A stretch of DNA of 64,000 nucleotides from Polytrichum commune (taxonomy: Eukaryota > Streptophyta > Polytrichopsida > Polytrichales > Polytrichaceae). The notes beneath the pieces are model-generated. The model saw only the letters and a program-made list of their open reading frames with translations. It was not told the DNA's origin and did not search any database. Position 1 is the first letter of the stretch. Each line of letters opens with the position of its first letter. A program made the position numbers and the translations under genes. Positions 11,782 to 22,415 of this stretch are shown piece after piece. The DNA is taken from assembly GCA_950295325.1 (NCBI GenBank), contig OX485803.1:26846001-26910000 (forward strand), read 5' to 3'.

Positions 11782-12102
11782 GCGCTCTTTCCACAGAGAG
11801 TGCCCTCACCAACTTCGTTTCTCATACAGGTTTCAACTTCGTTTCTCATACAGGTTTCTAGATATGTAGATCTGCTTTAGGTTTTCGCTGTTGTTTCATC
11901 GCATGCGCTCTTTCCACAAACAGTGCCCTCACCAACTTCGTTTCTCATACAGGTTTCTAGATCTGCAGATCTGCTTTAGGTTTAGGATGTTGTTTCATCG
12001 CATGCGCTCTTTCGACATACAGTGCCCTCACCAACTTCGTTTCTCATACATATTTCTAGATCTGCAGATCTGCTTTAGGTTTTCGCTGTTGTTTCATCGC
12101 AT
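11782..12102. repeat. Three-unit minisatellite, about 100-bp period
   Basis: Units begin GCGCTCTTTC at about 11782, 11904 and 12003 and each contains CACCAACTTCGTTTCTCATA and a TAGATCTGCTTTAGG-type block. The first unit carries an extra internal 24-base duplication. It lies between the left TIR and the transposase start, so it may belong to the leader or promoter. Confidence 0.85.
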
Positions 12103-12210
12103 CTAATAGTTTAGGGCAGGGGTCACATTTAAGCTGCAACTCGGTGTTTTTCATAGAGGCATATAGAGCTAAAAACGGATTTGAGGCAGAATTGTCGATA
12201 TAGGGCTTCA

Positions 12211-15002
12211 ATGGGTGACTTTGCTATTGACTCCGTTGGTTAGTCTTCTGCTGCATTGCATACCGACGCACAACTTCTTCGGAATGAAGATGTTGCCTCC
12301 CAACGGCCACCTTGTATGTCGGAGCCTTCTTATGAGTCTACCTACCAGGAGGTGTACAAAGCGAACCTTGAGCGGGTCCGTGGTTTGGTTCAGACACCCG
12401 GACCAGGCACTTTCATGCACAAGGATATTTCGTGGGCAATGCAGATCCGCGCAAAAGGGAGGAGGGACGATCCCAGGACTCAGGGTCCAGTTTTGGTAGC
12501 TTACATACCATGGGTAAGAGTACATGATTTCGTGAAAGGTGAGGAGGCTCGCATTGATGGTCCCTGCAAGTTTGTTTGCCAGGGCACTCCGTCGAATCAA
12601 CAGGGGAAACTTACAAGACCCCGATGGAACAGCTTCTCCGCCGTCATGAGGTGTGTTTGTAACATGTATTTTGAGTTCCATTGTGCATGTTGTCATGTTA
12701 CAGGTTTAGAAATCAACAGTTCCCATCTATATGTGAGTTGCACTCCCTCCACATGTTGCTGACTCCATGCCCGACTATCAGGTATCATTGTCAGTATGGG
12801 CCAAATGACAATGCCTCGCACATACCAATGGTTACGAAGGACATGTACCAAAAGAAACGAAAGCTGGACATGAAAGGCAAATATGTTCCAAACGGAAAAG
12901 GTCACACAGGACTACGCACATCTGCAAGAATGCGTGGATCTGGTCAACGAAGGGGGTGCCAGTGTGGATTTGTTGTAAAACAATTGTACCTGGAGCTCTC
13001 AGTTGCAGAAATAACATACCATCAGATGTTACATGTGAACCTCAATGGAATATTTTGCCATGGGTCTACAAAGATTGGCCATAAGAACAGATTCTCCAGC
13101 CATTTGTCGGTGCAAGTCTGGGAATTTATCATGTGTCATCTGCGGTTGGGTTTGTCTATCCCCAAATAATGGGAAAACATAGAAAACGCTTCATAGAAGT
13201 GTGCGAGCGAGGGGAGGAACTTACCCGAGACCTCTTCATTTCGGAGCAAGACATCCATAACGTCGCTGGCCGCCTGGCAATAGAAACATACAAACGTGAC
13301 AACAATGACGCAAAATCTGTTTGCATGTGAATGCAGGAACATCCCTCTATCGTGTTCTACTACAAGCAGTCAGGCGTACATGTTCGGGGCGCTATTACAC
13401 GTGACAATATTCCATTCACAATTGGCATCCAAACATCTTGGCAAGAAGAGATGATGCTAAAGCACGGGCACAAAAAAACCGTCTCCATTGACGCCACATT
13501 TGCAACTAATGAGAACAAGGTATGTTGTTACCATAGATCCATTGCCAGCATGTTACACACCATGTCTGTTGTAAGTGGTTTGCTGTAACACGTTTGGTTG
13601 TTTTTGGGGAATGTGTCTCCGAAAACGTAACATTTTTTTTCCCTTGCAGTTTCCATTGTATACCTTGATGGTGTTTGATGACTGGCTGAATGGAGTGCCA
13701 GTGGCGTACATTATCACGTCCAACTGCAAGCAACCTGATCTTGAGCCATGGATGAGGGCGCTCGCAAAAAAGTTGGCGTCCCTACAACGTGATTTGGCGC
13801 CGAATGCATTCATCACAGATTGTGCGCAAGCGGAGATTGGAGGGTTACAATCTGTGTGGCCTGGAGTTAAAATATTCCTGTGCCTTTGGCATGTTCTTCG
13901 TGCATGGTTGAAGCAAGCGGTGGCGAAAATCAAAGACCATGCTATACGGGCTGCGGTGCTTAAGAGATTGGGTCGTATTATGTATGACACGGAGTGCCCC
14001 CTAGGAGATGGAATTGGACCTTGGGCCATTCGCCAATTGAATGCTCTTAGGGATAGCTTCCCCATTGTTAGCAATTTCTGGGCTTACTTTGACAAACAAT
14101 GGGCAGACAAGACTCACATGTGGGTTGTTGGACATCATAACCTGCCATATGCAGGGCAGGACACAAATGCTGCAATTGAGAGCTACCACTCTAACCTGAA
14201 AGCCACCTTGCGCGCATCAAAGGGTAGAGCGCATGGACGTCGCTTGGATTGGGTCATATACGAGTTGACAGGGGAAATTCTCTCCCACTACTGGTACCAG
14301 GCAATGAGGAAACAACACGGGTTCGTCCCAAACTTGAAACAGGAACAATTTGTTATCAACGCCGTGCTTAAGGCGAGGGAAATCCCTGACAGTTGTGTCA
14401 CCCTCCCGATTGCAGACGACGGTCCTGCATTGGTAACGTCCATGAACAACGCAAACAAGTTGTACTCTGTGTATAGCCCGGATTGTGAGTGGAGTTGTTG
14501 TGATTGCGTGTGGGCACTTAAAGGCAACATATGCAAGCATCAGATAAAAGTCCTCATGATACTCCATCCCGAACTTGCGGAAGGCACAATCACACGTTAC
14601 TGTGGGTCACTTGCAGGCACATGTGAGGGGGGTCATGCCAACATGTTGGATCCTGTCGTACATTTCCTAGAGGATTGTGACTATACGGGGCCATCTTGCG
14701 CTGCCACAACTCGTCACCATGGTTCTAATGCCGAACGCACCGCCCCATGTGGAGAGGAGTTGGAAACCAATGTGCGTAACCTAGCAACTGAGTTCATGGA
14801 TGCTGCCAGAGGGGATACATTCTTGCTAAAACATCTCTTAGCTGACTTCCACATCGTCCGCGGGAAACAACAAACTCTGTTGGCTCAAGTGAAACATGGC
14901 TTGGTGGAGCCATCGCAAGTGGACCTACATTTCACCCCGAACGATGATGGCAGTAACATGTCTCTTAAGCGGAGGAAGGACTTCCTGGAGCATCATAGGT
15001 AG
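12211..15002 (+). pseudogene. MULE transposase (mudrA-like) with SWIM zinc finger, damaged
   Basis: Probable start is ATG 12211. Likely exons are 12211-12650, 12782-13519 (or from 12704, same frame) and 13650-15002, with GT-AG borders. The N-terminal part has a Cys/His zinc-binding region (RRGCQCGF, then H-x-H spacing). Catalytic residues are visible: D in VSIDATF just before intron 2, D in FITDCAQAE with the following LWH, and E in AAIESYHSN. A SWIM finger (CDC..ICKH) lies near 14490-14540. Lesions: TAG at 12241-12243 (bypassed if translation starts at the ATG inside CMSEPS), a frame change within 13085-13169, and TGA at 13328-13330. As read, no full-length transposase can be made. It would bind the TIRs and cut and paste the element. 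Confidence 0.85.
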
Positions 15003-15128
15003 ACAGTAACATGTAACAGTGATCATCCTTGTTTTGTAACAAGTACTTCTTACACACGAGAACCCGTGTTACAGGCCATTGCACATGTGTATGCCTTTCC
15101 CACGTGCGTGAGGACCTACCATTACCCA

Positions 15129-15134
15129 TATAAA
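15129..15134 (+). promoter_or_regulatory. TATA box for the small MULE ORF
   Basis: TATAAA lies 41 bases before the ATG at 15175, within CCCATATAAAGGG. The distance suits a short leader. A second AT-rich motif (TTTATATCA) lies at about 15145. Confidence 0.45.
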
Positions 15135-15174
15135 GGGCCAGACCTTTATATCACTATCTTGTTTCACTTTCCCA

Positions 15175-15546
15175 ATGGCGCCCCCTCACGTAGCACGCAT
15201 AAGTGCAGCTGTTTGGAAATGGTTTTGCAAATGCCCTGAAGCCATTGGGCCAGTCCACGAATGCTCGAGCGATGAGGAGTTCTACACGCCGCCAACAACT
15301 CCTCTGCGCCTTGCCGAGGAGCCGCCCATGGCCAATGGTCCCGCCGTCACTACTGACTTCATGTCCCACAAGCAGTTGGTGCATGGGTCACTATCACCAT
15401 CGCAGACTGCCCGACTTCAGCGACGACATGCTCAGGCGGTCCGGCAGCTCACCACCCCACCTCCTACCGTCACGCCTTCCCCACACGGCCCGTTGTTGGC
15501 ATACCAACGCCCAATTAAGGTGTATAGGCCGAGTTGGGCTCCATAG
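15175..15546 (+). CDS. Small unrecognised MULE-encoded protein, 123 aa
   Basis: ATG 15175 has a favourable context (CCCAATGGCG) and a TATA box close upstream. The protein starts MAPPHVARISAAVWKWF, has an acidic CSSDEEF segment and a long Pro/Thr-rich C-terminal half. No known domain is visible. It sits 172 bases after the transposase stop on the same strand and inside the MULE, so it could be a third element gene or a chance ORF in GC-rich DNA. A different frame is also open across much of it, which lowers confidence. Confidence 0.4.
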   Translation: MAPPHVARISAAVWKWFCKCPEAIGPVHECSSDEEFYTPPTTPLRLAEEPPMANGPAVTTDFMSHKQLVHGSLSPSQTARLQRRHAQAVRQLTTPPPTVTPSPHGPLLAYQRPIKVYRPSWAP

Positions 15547-15550
15547 TTCG

Positions 15551-15830
15551 CATTTGTAACATGTTCCCTAGTTGGCATTTCATTGACTCTCCACATTACA
15601 TTGCAAACAACGTTTGGAAATGAAGGATACATGGGCCTGGTTTTAGGTATTCATGCATTTGTAACATTGCGCCCTACTTTGCTCTTCAATAATTCTCCAT
15701 GTTACATTGCATACACTGTTTGGAAATGAAGAATATATGCTCCTTGTTTTGGGTATTCATGCGAGTGTTCCATCTGTAACGAATATGTGAACTACATTAT
15801 ACAAGTGTTCCATCTGTAACGATTATATGT
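15551..15830. repeat. Imperfect tandem repeats, about 105-bp period
   Basis: Units starting CATTTGTAACAT at 15551 and 15656 share ATTACATTGCA.ACA and GTTTGGAAATGAA. A shorter repeat of GTGTTCCATCTGTAACGA follows at about 15764 and 15805. Confidence 0.75.
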
Positions 15831-16210
15831 AACTGTATCCTGTCTCTAACTAGTAAGCTATCAGTGCACAACCAGATGCTCAGACCAATGCCACAAGCAT
15901 TATGCACTCATTCTCCAAGAATGAAAACAAACTGGACCCATGTTACAAATGTTACAGTGTTCAGAGTTCATCCCTAAGGGTATGTCTGAGTGTATGTCTT
16001 AACCACAATTTCAGTGCTCCTACAATTTCTGCAAAGCTATCACGTTTGCAATCCCAGCTTAGTCCATGAATAATCCCAGCAAGTCAATGAATGCATGCAC
16101 CAACAGTTTAGGCAATTTGTTACATGTATCTAACTTGTAATCTACAACGTTATCGAGCCTACAATGCATGTGAAGGGTATTCCACCCGCTTCGAACGACT
16201 GCAAGTACAC

Positions 16211-19200
16211 CTATTGAGTAGTTTCCGTGACAGCCTCTTGTGCAATCTGGGATACTTCTGCAAAGCCGTCGTTGGGCACGACTACGGCAGGCTCGGCAAT
16301 TTCAGATAACCCGACCGCCTCCTCGACCACTTGAGCTGACCCGACCGCATTAAGCTCCTCCCCGAAACTTCGAGTTGCAACAAGTGAGGGCGTGGGAGCA
16401 GCAAATGAGGGCGTGGAATCTTGCCAGTCCAAGTCCAATTGACTGGGCAAGTCCTCCAAAGACCTTACTTGAGTCATAGGTATGTGCCATACAGGTCCAG
16501 CTTGGACGCCAAAAGCAGACTCTGGTTCCACAGGGGGTTGCGCAACCTCTGTATCTTGTGGTGTGCTAGAGTTGCAGACGTTGTCGGAGTTGCTAGCATT
16601 TGTAACGTCCATCTCAGTAACATGAATGGGCAGTTCGCCGTGGGCTGGCTCTGGATGTTGTACTTCCACCTGTTCGGAACGCTTTCTGCTGATGTTCTCT
16701 GCAACAGCTCGGAGCTCGTATAAAAACTCCATGGGTTCCGGAGGTGGGACCATATAATCTGCCAAACAATTCACAATTCACATAGTTATGTTCGTAACAT
16801 CCTGGTTTGTATGTTCCGTGCAGTACATCATGTAAGGATTGGAAGTTGACAATGTTACCTGGGTTAGCGAGGACATATCCAATGTCCATGTCCTCTCTAA
16901 ACTCTAGCCACCGTGCGTAACGTGCCAGCGAGGGTGAAGCCGCACCGGGAGGATCCCGAATCACCCAGGCCTGGATCCACATCTGCTTGTCATGGAATGC
17001 CATGTCTTGAACTGCCCTAAATTGCGTTACGTTGCACCAATGCCGCAACTCTGCCCACCATTGTCGATTGGGATTTCTTAACTCCCTCCAAGCACCATCT
17101 ACATCTGAGACCCATTGCTGTTGGGAGTCCACCGGCCTCGCTCCCGCATATAGCACGAAGCCTTCTTCTTTCAAGTGCCTCGTTGCCAGTTGCCACGCAT
17201 GAGTGCCATGTCCATCTGCTTCTTTTGCAAGCTTCAACCATTGCGTGATGTTGGCTCCGGTGAGGCCATTTTGCGGATGTAATAGCACCGGCGGCAGTAG
17301 GCTGAAATACTTGAGAAAACATCTGAGAAGGAGGACGGACCAAGGCACCGGGTACACCCGCTTCACCTGGCATTGTTGCAAAACGACCTCATGCACATCC
17401 CAACCCTCGGTAGGTGAATGAGACATAGGATACTTGGGAATGAAGTTGACGCACATAGGATTGGCCAAGAAAGCTGAATAAAATGGGTGCCATCCCCAAG
17501 TTGCTTGGAGCAGACGCGGGTAGTGCTTGTCGTCCCATTGTTTCATGGCGGCGGCGATGGCTTCACTCACCTTTTTTTGGCGATCGTCCTCCCATTGCTT
17601 TCGTGCCTTCACGACCTCCCGCATGACGAAGATGTGTTGAACGTAAGTGGTAAGAGCAACAATCTCCATGTCCACGGCGGCGGCATCATCAATGTTGTTG
17701 ACGACCCCCACCACAGCCTCGGTGATTTTCGGCGTTACTTCTGACTTGGCCTGCATCAACAAGTATATCACACGTTACGACGACAGGAAAACCGCCTGAA
17801 CACACGTTACGAGTTCAGCAGAGTCTATTGAACGATGTCACGAAATTAGACAGACACATGTTCGTAACATGATGAAGATAAAGACAATGAGAACGGCATG
17901 TTTCATTTAGTGCACAATATTGACGCTCAGATGCTACATCCACAAGAGTAGATGCAAAACATCATAGAAAGCGCCAAAGAGATGTTACGCTGAAGTGCTA
18001 CATCCACAAGACCCCAAGGAGATGTTACAAATGTTACAGTGTTCAGAGTTCATCGGAGGAGAGCACGGGGACATGGAATAAACAAAAAATTGGTACCTGA
18101 TGTGATGGCTTGTAAAATCTGCCATATGCGGCAAACAATTTGTCCATGAACATTGGGCCTGTTTTCCATTCGTGAATCCGAGCCTCGAAGTCCTCAAGGT
18201 TGCCGCGGTCCAAATCAAATTGCAACAACCCACATGCCATCAAGTGGAACAATCCAGGGGGTTGAAGTGCAGGCCTCAAAGGTGGCTTGGGGACGTCCAT
18301 CTTCACGCTCCCCCGCGTTGCACTTGCGGCTCGAAGCAATAAAGATTGACGCTCCTTTCGAAGCCCCATCGCCATATCGTGCTCCCCTCTTGCGGTCTCG
18401 TGTGTAACAGATGTAACAGGTGGCGGTCCTGCATCAGGTTGGACATGTGAGTTCGAAAGGGGAGACCCAGGTGGGAGCGCCGCATCAGGCGGCGTTGGCT
18501 CTTCATGCGGCACATCTGCTGGATTAGCCAAAATGACCCCCCTCTCTGGAGAGGGGCTGCGGGTTTGTATAGGTGTAACGAGAATGGGGTTTGTCGGAGG
18601 TCCCCCAACGCCAGCAGCCGAGGGTTGTGCAGGTCGTGGATGGATTGGTGGGCGTTGATCTCCACCAACACTTTGGCGCGAGGGCAAAGAGCTCTCTTTT
18701 TGCTGATGAGCTGTGAACTGCCGGCTAGAGTGGAATGGGCGTTGGTTGTCGGCCATTTCGGCATACCTTCGCTTGGTCGGCCGGGGAGGGGGCGCTTCAT
18801 CCTCGTCGCTTTCGTCATAAGCAATGTCGACAAAAGCTGGAGTCACGGAAGGGGCAGGTTGTCGCTTGCGAGGGCCTGGCACTTTGCATCTTGGTGTCGG
18901 ACGGCTTGGCTGAGATGGGGAAGATACGCGGGGGGTGGATTGGGCAGTCAACGTCTCAAGTGTCGCCTCCATAAACCAACGCTCCTGCACTCTCGCTCCG
19001 GGAGGGGGTTTACAAACATCGAGGAGCTCCGGGTTTAGACCAAACCAAACCTCTTCTAGGTGGAGGTTGTCCCACACATCACCGCGCTGCAAAGCCGCCT
19101 TCAGGTCCTTCCCTTGTTTTGCTGTCTTCAAATTCGGGTACACGGGCAGTTCCCACTTGAACCCCCTAGAGTTGACAGGTCCAGAAGGGCAGCCTCCGCA

Positions 19201-19593
19201 GCGGTGATCTGTCAGCCGCAGTTTACTCGGGAAGGATCCTCTGCAATAGAGGCACACCCAATCGTCCCTGGCCCTGTGTTTGTTCCGAGTGCGGTTGCGA
19301 GTACACTCCAACTTCAACTCGATGTAGACATGCCGCCTGACGTGTTGCTCCACCCAGCCCGCCGAATCCCTATTCACGTAGTACACCACATGGTCGTCTT
19401 CTGGCATAGCGGCGTCTGCTTGATTGTCCATATCTTGCAAACCACACTGCTCATCAATAGCTAAGAACAAGGCACTGAGAGGCCCGAGCTGGAATGGGGA
19501 GGGATGAGTGGTTGCGGAGCAAGGAATATGTCGCGATGAAGGAGGGTGTGGGTCGCCGAAACCCCCCCGAGGAGGGATCGCATCCAACGCCAT
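16211..19593 (-). CDS. Intact second gene of the MULE, unknown 978-aa protein
   Basis: Three exons on the minus strand: 19593-18097, 17750-16859 and 16758-16211. Splice sites are CAG|GTACCA..GATGCAG|GCC (phase 0) and CAG|GTAACA..TTGGCAG|AT (phase 1); the frame is kept and ends TAG, 979 codons with stop. Start ATG is at 19593-19591. Exon 1 encodes a C2H2/C2HC-like finger (Cys114, Cys117, His130, Cys132 or Cys135, around VCLYCRGSF), then a Pro/Ser-rich region with basic clusters (GPRKRQ, PTKRRY) and acidic DESDEDE. Exon 2 is Trp-rich (WGWHPFYSAF, QWWAELRHWC); exon 3 is acidic. It is convergent with the transposase, like mudrB in MuDR, but I see no resemblance to mudrB. A DNA-binding accessory role is inference. 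Confidence 0.8.
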
Positions 19594-19969
19594 ACTCACA
19601 CACAGGCTGCAAGCGCCTAAACCTACACACCCTAAACCCTAACGTCTAAAACTACATGAGTGCAGGCATCGAACTAAAGTGAGCTTCACACATGGGCTGC
19701 AAAGACAGAAAGCAAAAAAACCCATCCTTTAAAATACAAAATAGAAGAGACGTATGTGGCCTCCCACGAATGAGGAGTAAACCGGAAAAAGCGACAGATT
19801 ACACAATGGAAAACCAGGAACATGTTACAAGGATGTACGCTACTGGGACGGCACACACCTGTAGTAACCACCGTGTGCGGTGTGCTCGTGCGACGATGAA
19901 GGTAGACTGCTCCTGCGACGATGAAGGTAGACGATATTAAGGCTGCCCTGAAACAGAGCACAGGAATTA

Positions 19970-21700
19970 GAAGTGCAGGAAATGATTATGTTAGGTCTTT
20001 GTTAGGGTAAGTGCACATTGAGGAGGGAAGGTTGAGTGGACTATTCAAATTGGAACTATACTTGAAACAGAAAATGAGAAGTTTAGCATATCTAAATCCC
20101 TAAACCAAGCTGGAAACCATTGCAGTGCAAGTGCTCAATAGGTAACAGCGAATGAGGAGGGAAGGTTGAGAAGACTATTCAATTGATATCCGCCCCTACC
20201 AAAATCACTAGAAATTGTTGCAACTCCAAAAGGCAACCTCTGGAAAGAGTCCTACCTTGACACCCTCAGCAATGAGGCCTTCTCCGAGTAGAACAAATGT
20301 TGTGGTCCCGTCACCCAATTTGGCTCCAATGTGCTCTACGGGATCCTGAAGCTGAACCTGAACAACGACTTACAGCACATAAGTCACCCTGTAGTTTCCA
20401 CTCGAATTAGCAAACAGGTTTACCGGTGCAGGAAATTGAGCACAATCAAATGCTAGAATTCGGAAAATGGGATGTAAAGGATAAACCCCAGAGTACACAC
20501 CTCCTTTGTAAAAATGACACCATCGTTCACAATCTTGTTGGATCCATACTTGCGCTGACGAACACCATTACGCCCCTTTGGTCCCAAGGTCACACCAACA
20601 AGGTCGGCAAGCTTGTGAACTCCAGCCTGCCCAAGAACACAAGCTGTTGTCAGTTTTGAGAAGAGTAGAACTTATCCTGCAGATTTGCACATTGAACAGG
20701 GTAGGAATTACTATAAACATGAGGTATGCATGCATATCCTAACCCTCAACCAAGCTGGAAACCCTTGCAGTGCAGGTACTTCAGAGGTAACAGAAAGTGA
20801 GCCAGGAAGGTTGAGAAGACTATTCAATGTGACCCTAAACTTGAAACCGAAATGAGATCTGAAGCATATCCTAACCCTGAACCAAGTTGGACCCCATTGT
20901 AGTGCAGCTATGGAGTAGGTAAAAGAAAATGAGGAGGGAGGGTTGAGAAAACTATTGCAACTAAACATGAAACCCAAAATGAGATCTTAAACATCTCTAA
21001 ACCCAAAACCAAGCATGAAGTGGACTACCCTGCAACTAGTGCATAGGATACAGTAAATGATGCGTGAAGGTTGAGAATACTACTGGACAAAGTGATGAAA
21101 CATGAAATCACATGGAGCAAGACATCATTGCTGAAAAGCAAGCAGGAAGTGGAGATTGATGTACAGCAAGACATGATTATGTTACAAAAAACAAAAGGGA
21201 CGATTGAATGGACTACTGAAAAGATAGATCGATGGCACATGAGATGAAAGTTTAGCACATCATTGCTGTAAAGCCACATGGAAGTGGAGAGGACAGTGGT
21301 GACCCTAATGGTTAGGTTACGGTGAAAGAGTGTTGCTGCAAATAATTACCGTAAACACACAAGGAGGTGGACCGGTTTGCAGTGTAGGTAATGATTAGGT
21401 TACCCTAAAAGAGGAAGGAAGGTTGATGGATTGTTGCAAATAATTACCCTAAACTTAGAAGGAAGTGGATAGGACTATAGTGCAACTAATGAGCAGGTTA
21501 CAATTAAACAGGTTGAGAGGACTGTTGAATGGAGTGTTGGAAAAAAGTACCCTAAAATGATGAAACCCCTTAGGGCATCATTGTCCTAAACCTGTCAGTG
21601 GAGATTGTACTGCGGCAAGAAAAATGCAGATCTTCGGCGAATGATTATGTTACAATCACTGAGAAATGAGGGTTGAATAGACAGTTGCATATCAATATGA
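19970..21700. repeat. Degenerate repeat array in the right subterminal MULE region
   Basis: At least eight diverged copies of a unit of about 130 bases contain variants of GGAAGGTTGAGAAGACTATTC, at about 20025, 20160, 20805, 20940, 21065, 21415, 21510 and 21665. Units also share CCCTAAAC.CAAGCTGG and a GCAGTGCA segment. The captured CPN60 exons interrupt the array. No coding function is apparent. Confidence 0.7.
20256..20626 (-). pseudogene. Captured fragment of a plastid CPN60 (chaperonin) gene
   Basis: Two exons on the minus strand. Exon 20626-20501 (42 codons) reads [20 protein letters not shown] and on to [12 protein letters not shown]; exon 20357-20256 (34 codons) reads [14 protein letters not shown] then GDGTTT and LIAEGVK. 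These match the conserved N-terminal core of chloroplast chaperonin-60 subunits ([19 protein letters not shown]-site motif), most like the beta type. Splice sites survive in phase 0. Compared with the family, about 12 residues between IGAKL and GDGTTT are deleted. The rest of the gene is absent, so this is a Pack-MULE style capture from a host gene. It lies upstream of, and on the same strand as, the 978-aa gene. Confidence 0.88.
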
Positions 21701-21946
21701 AAACAAAGCAATCTTCGGAGCATCATTGTTGCCTAACCATCAGTTTGTGGGAGAAAATGTACTGCAACAATCATCGAGGGTGTGCAACAAACAATTATAT
21801 CATAAAAGATGCTTGATTGGAGAGCTCAATCACTTACCTTGTCCGTAAACCATCATATTCGAAATGATGCGCTGAAGATCTTAATCATGCCCCTAATCCA
21901 TTCACTGCATCATTGTTGAAATCAAAGCGTGCCAATCCATTGCGCC

Positions 21947-22406
21947 TGCGATCCTCCCGTGCAGGTTACAAAGAAAGAGCTACAATCGGTGGCTGGAGAC
22001 AACATAAACCTAAAATTCAAACCGCAGGCATAGAGGGAAACTAGTTTGCCTCGGTGGGTGCATGTCTGCCATGGTTTCCGTCATGCCATGATGGAAGCAC
22101 ATGGGATGTGATTGTAACTTGAGATGGGAGCTCCGGCGCATGGCATGACGTGGCCCAGTCGTGAGGACGTGGCGGCGACGGGTGAGTTATTGCCAGCGTG
22201 GCGGTACCGCGTGGCACCGGTAGCTGAGTGGCGCCTCGTCAGCAACGTAACTGGCACTGTGGCCCGGGCCGGCCGGAGGGAGGTTCCCGGGCAAGGGCGG
22301 GTCCCGGTTGCGGGGGGCGTGCCAGATAGTTTCGGGCCTGCCAAGGCTCTGCCAAGCCTCGATATGGGGGCCGTAATTACCTCCATTGGGCTTGGTAATG
22401 TTAGGG
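21947..22406 (-). repeat. Right terminal inverted repeat of the MULE
   Basis: The reverse complement of 10984-11443 with about five substitutions and no indels. The outer end is TGTTAGGG at 22406, next to the 9-bp duplication. Confidence 0.93.
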
Positions 22407-22415
22407 GGTTTCAAG
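22407..22415. repeat. MULE target-site duplication, right
   Basis: GGTTTCAAG, identical to 10975-10983. Confidence 0.95.

Larger units (their letters stand above)
10984..22406 (+). mobile_element. 11.4-kb Mutator-like element (MULE) with gene capture
   Basis: The borders are fixed by 460-base terminal inverted repeats of equal length (10984-11443 and 21947-22406), differing at about five positions, and by the 9-bp duplication GGTTTCAAG. Contents from left to right: left TIR, two minisatellites, plus-strand MULE transposase gene with damage, small plus-strand ORF, convergent minus-strand three-exon gene, captured plastid CPN60 exons on the minus strand, an array of degenerate repeats, right TIR. 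The convergent two-gene plan resembles maize MuDR, but the second product is not one I recognise. High TIR identity implies recent movement. Confidence 0.95.

Noticed and set aside
12208-12696. 162-codon minus-strand ORF
   Set aside because: It is the shadow of transposase exon 1, which has GT-AG splice sites and continues in the conserved frame.
20711-20977. Minus-strand ORF with repeated internal segments in the MULE
   Set aside because: The repeated segments are the non-coding 130-bp units of the subterminal array.
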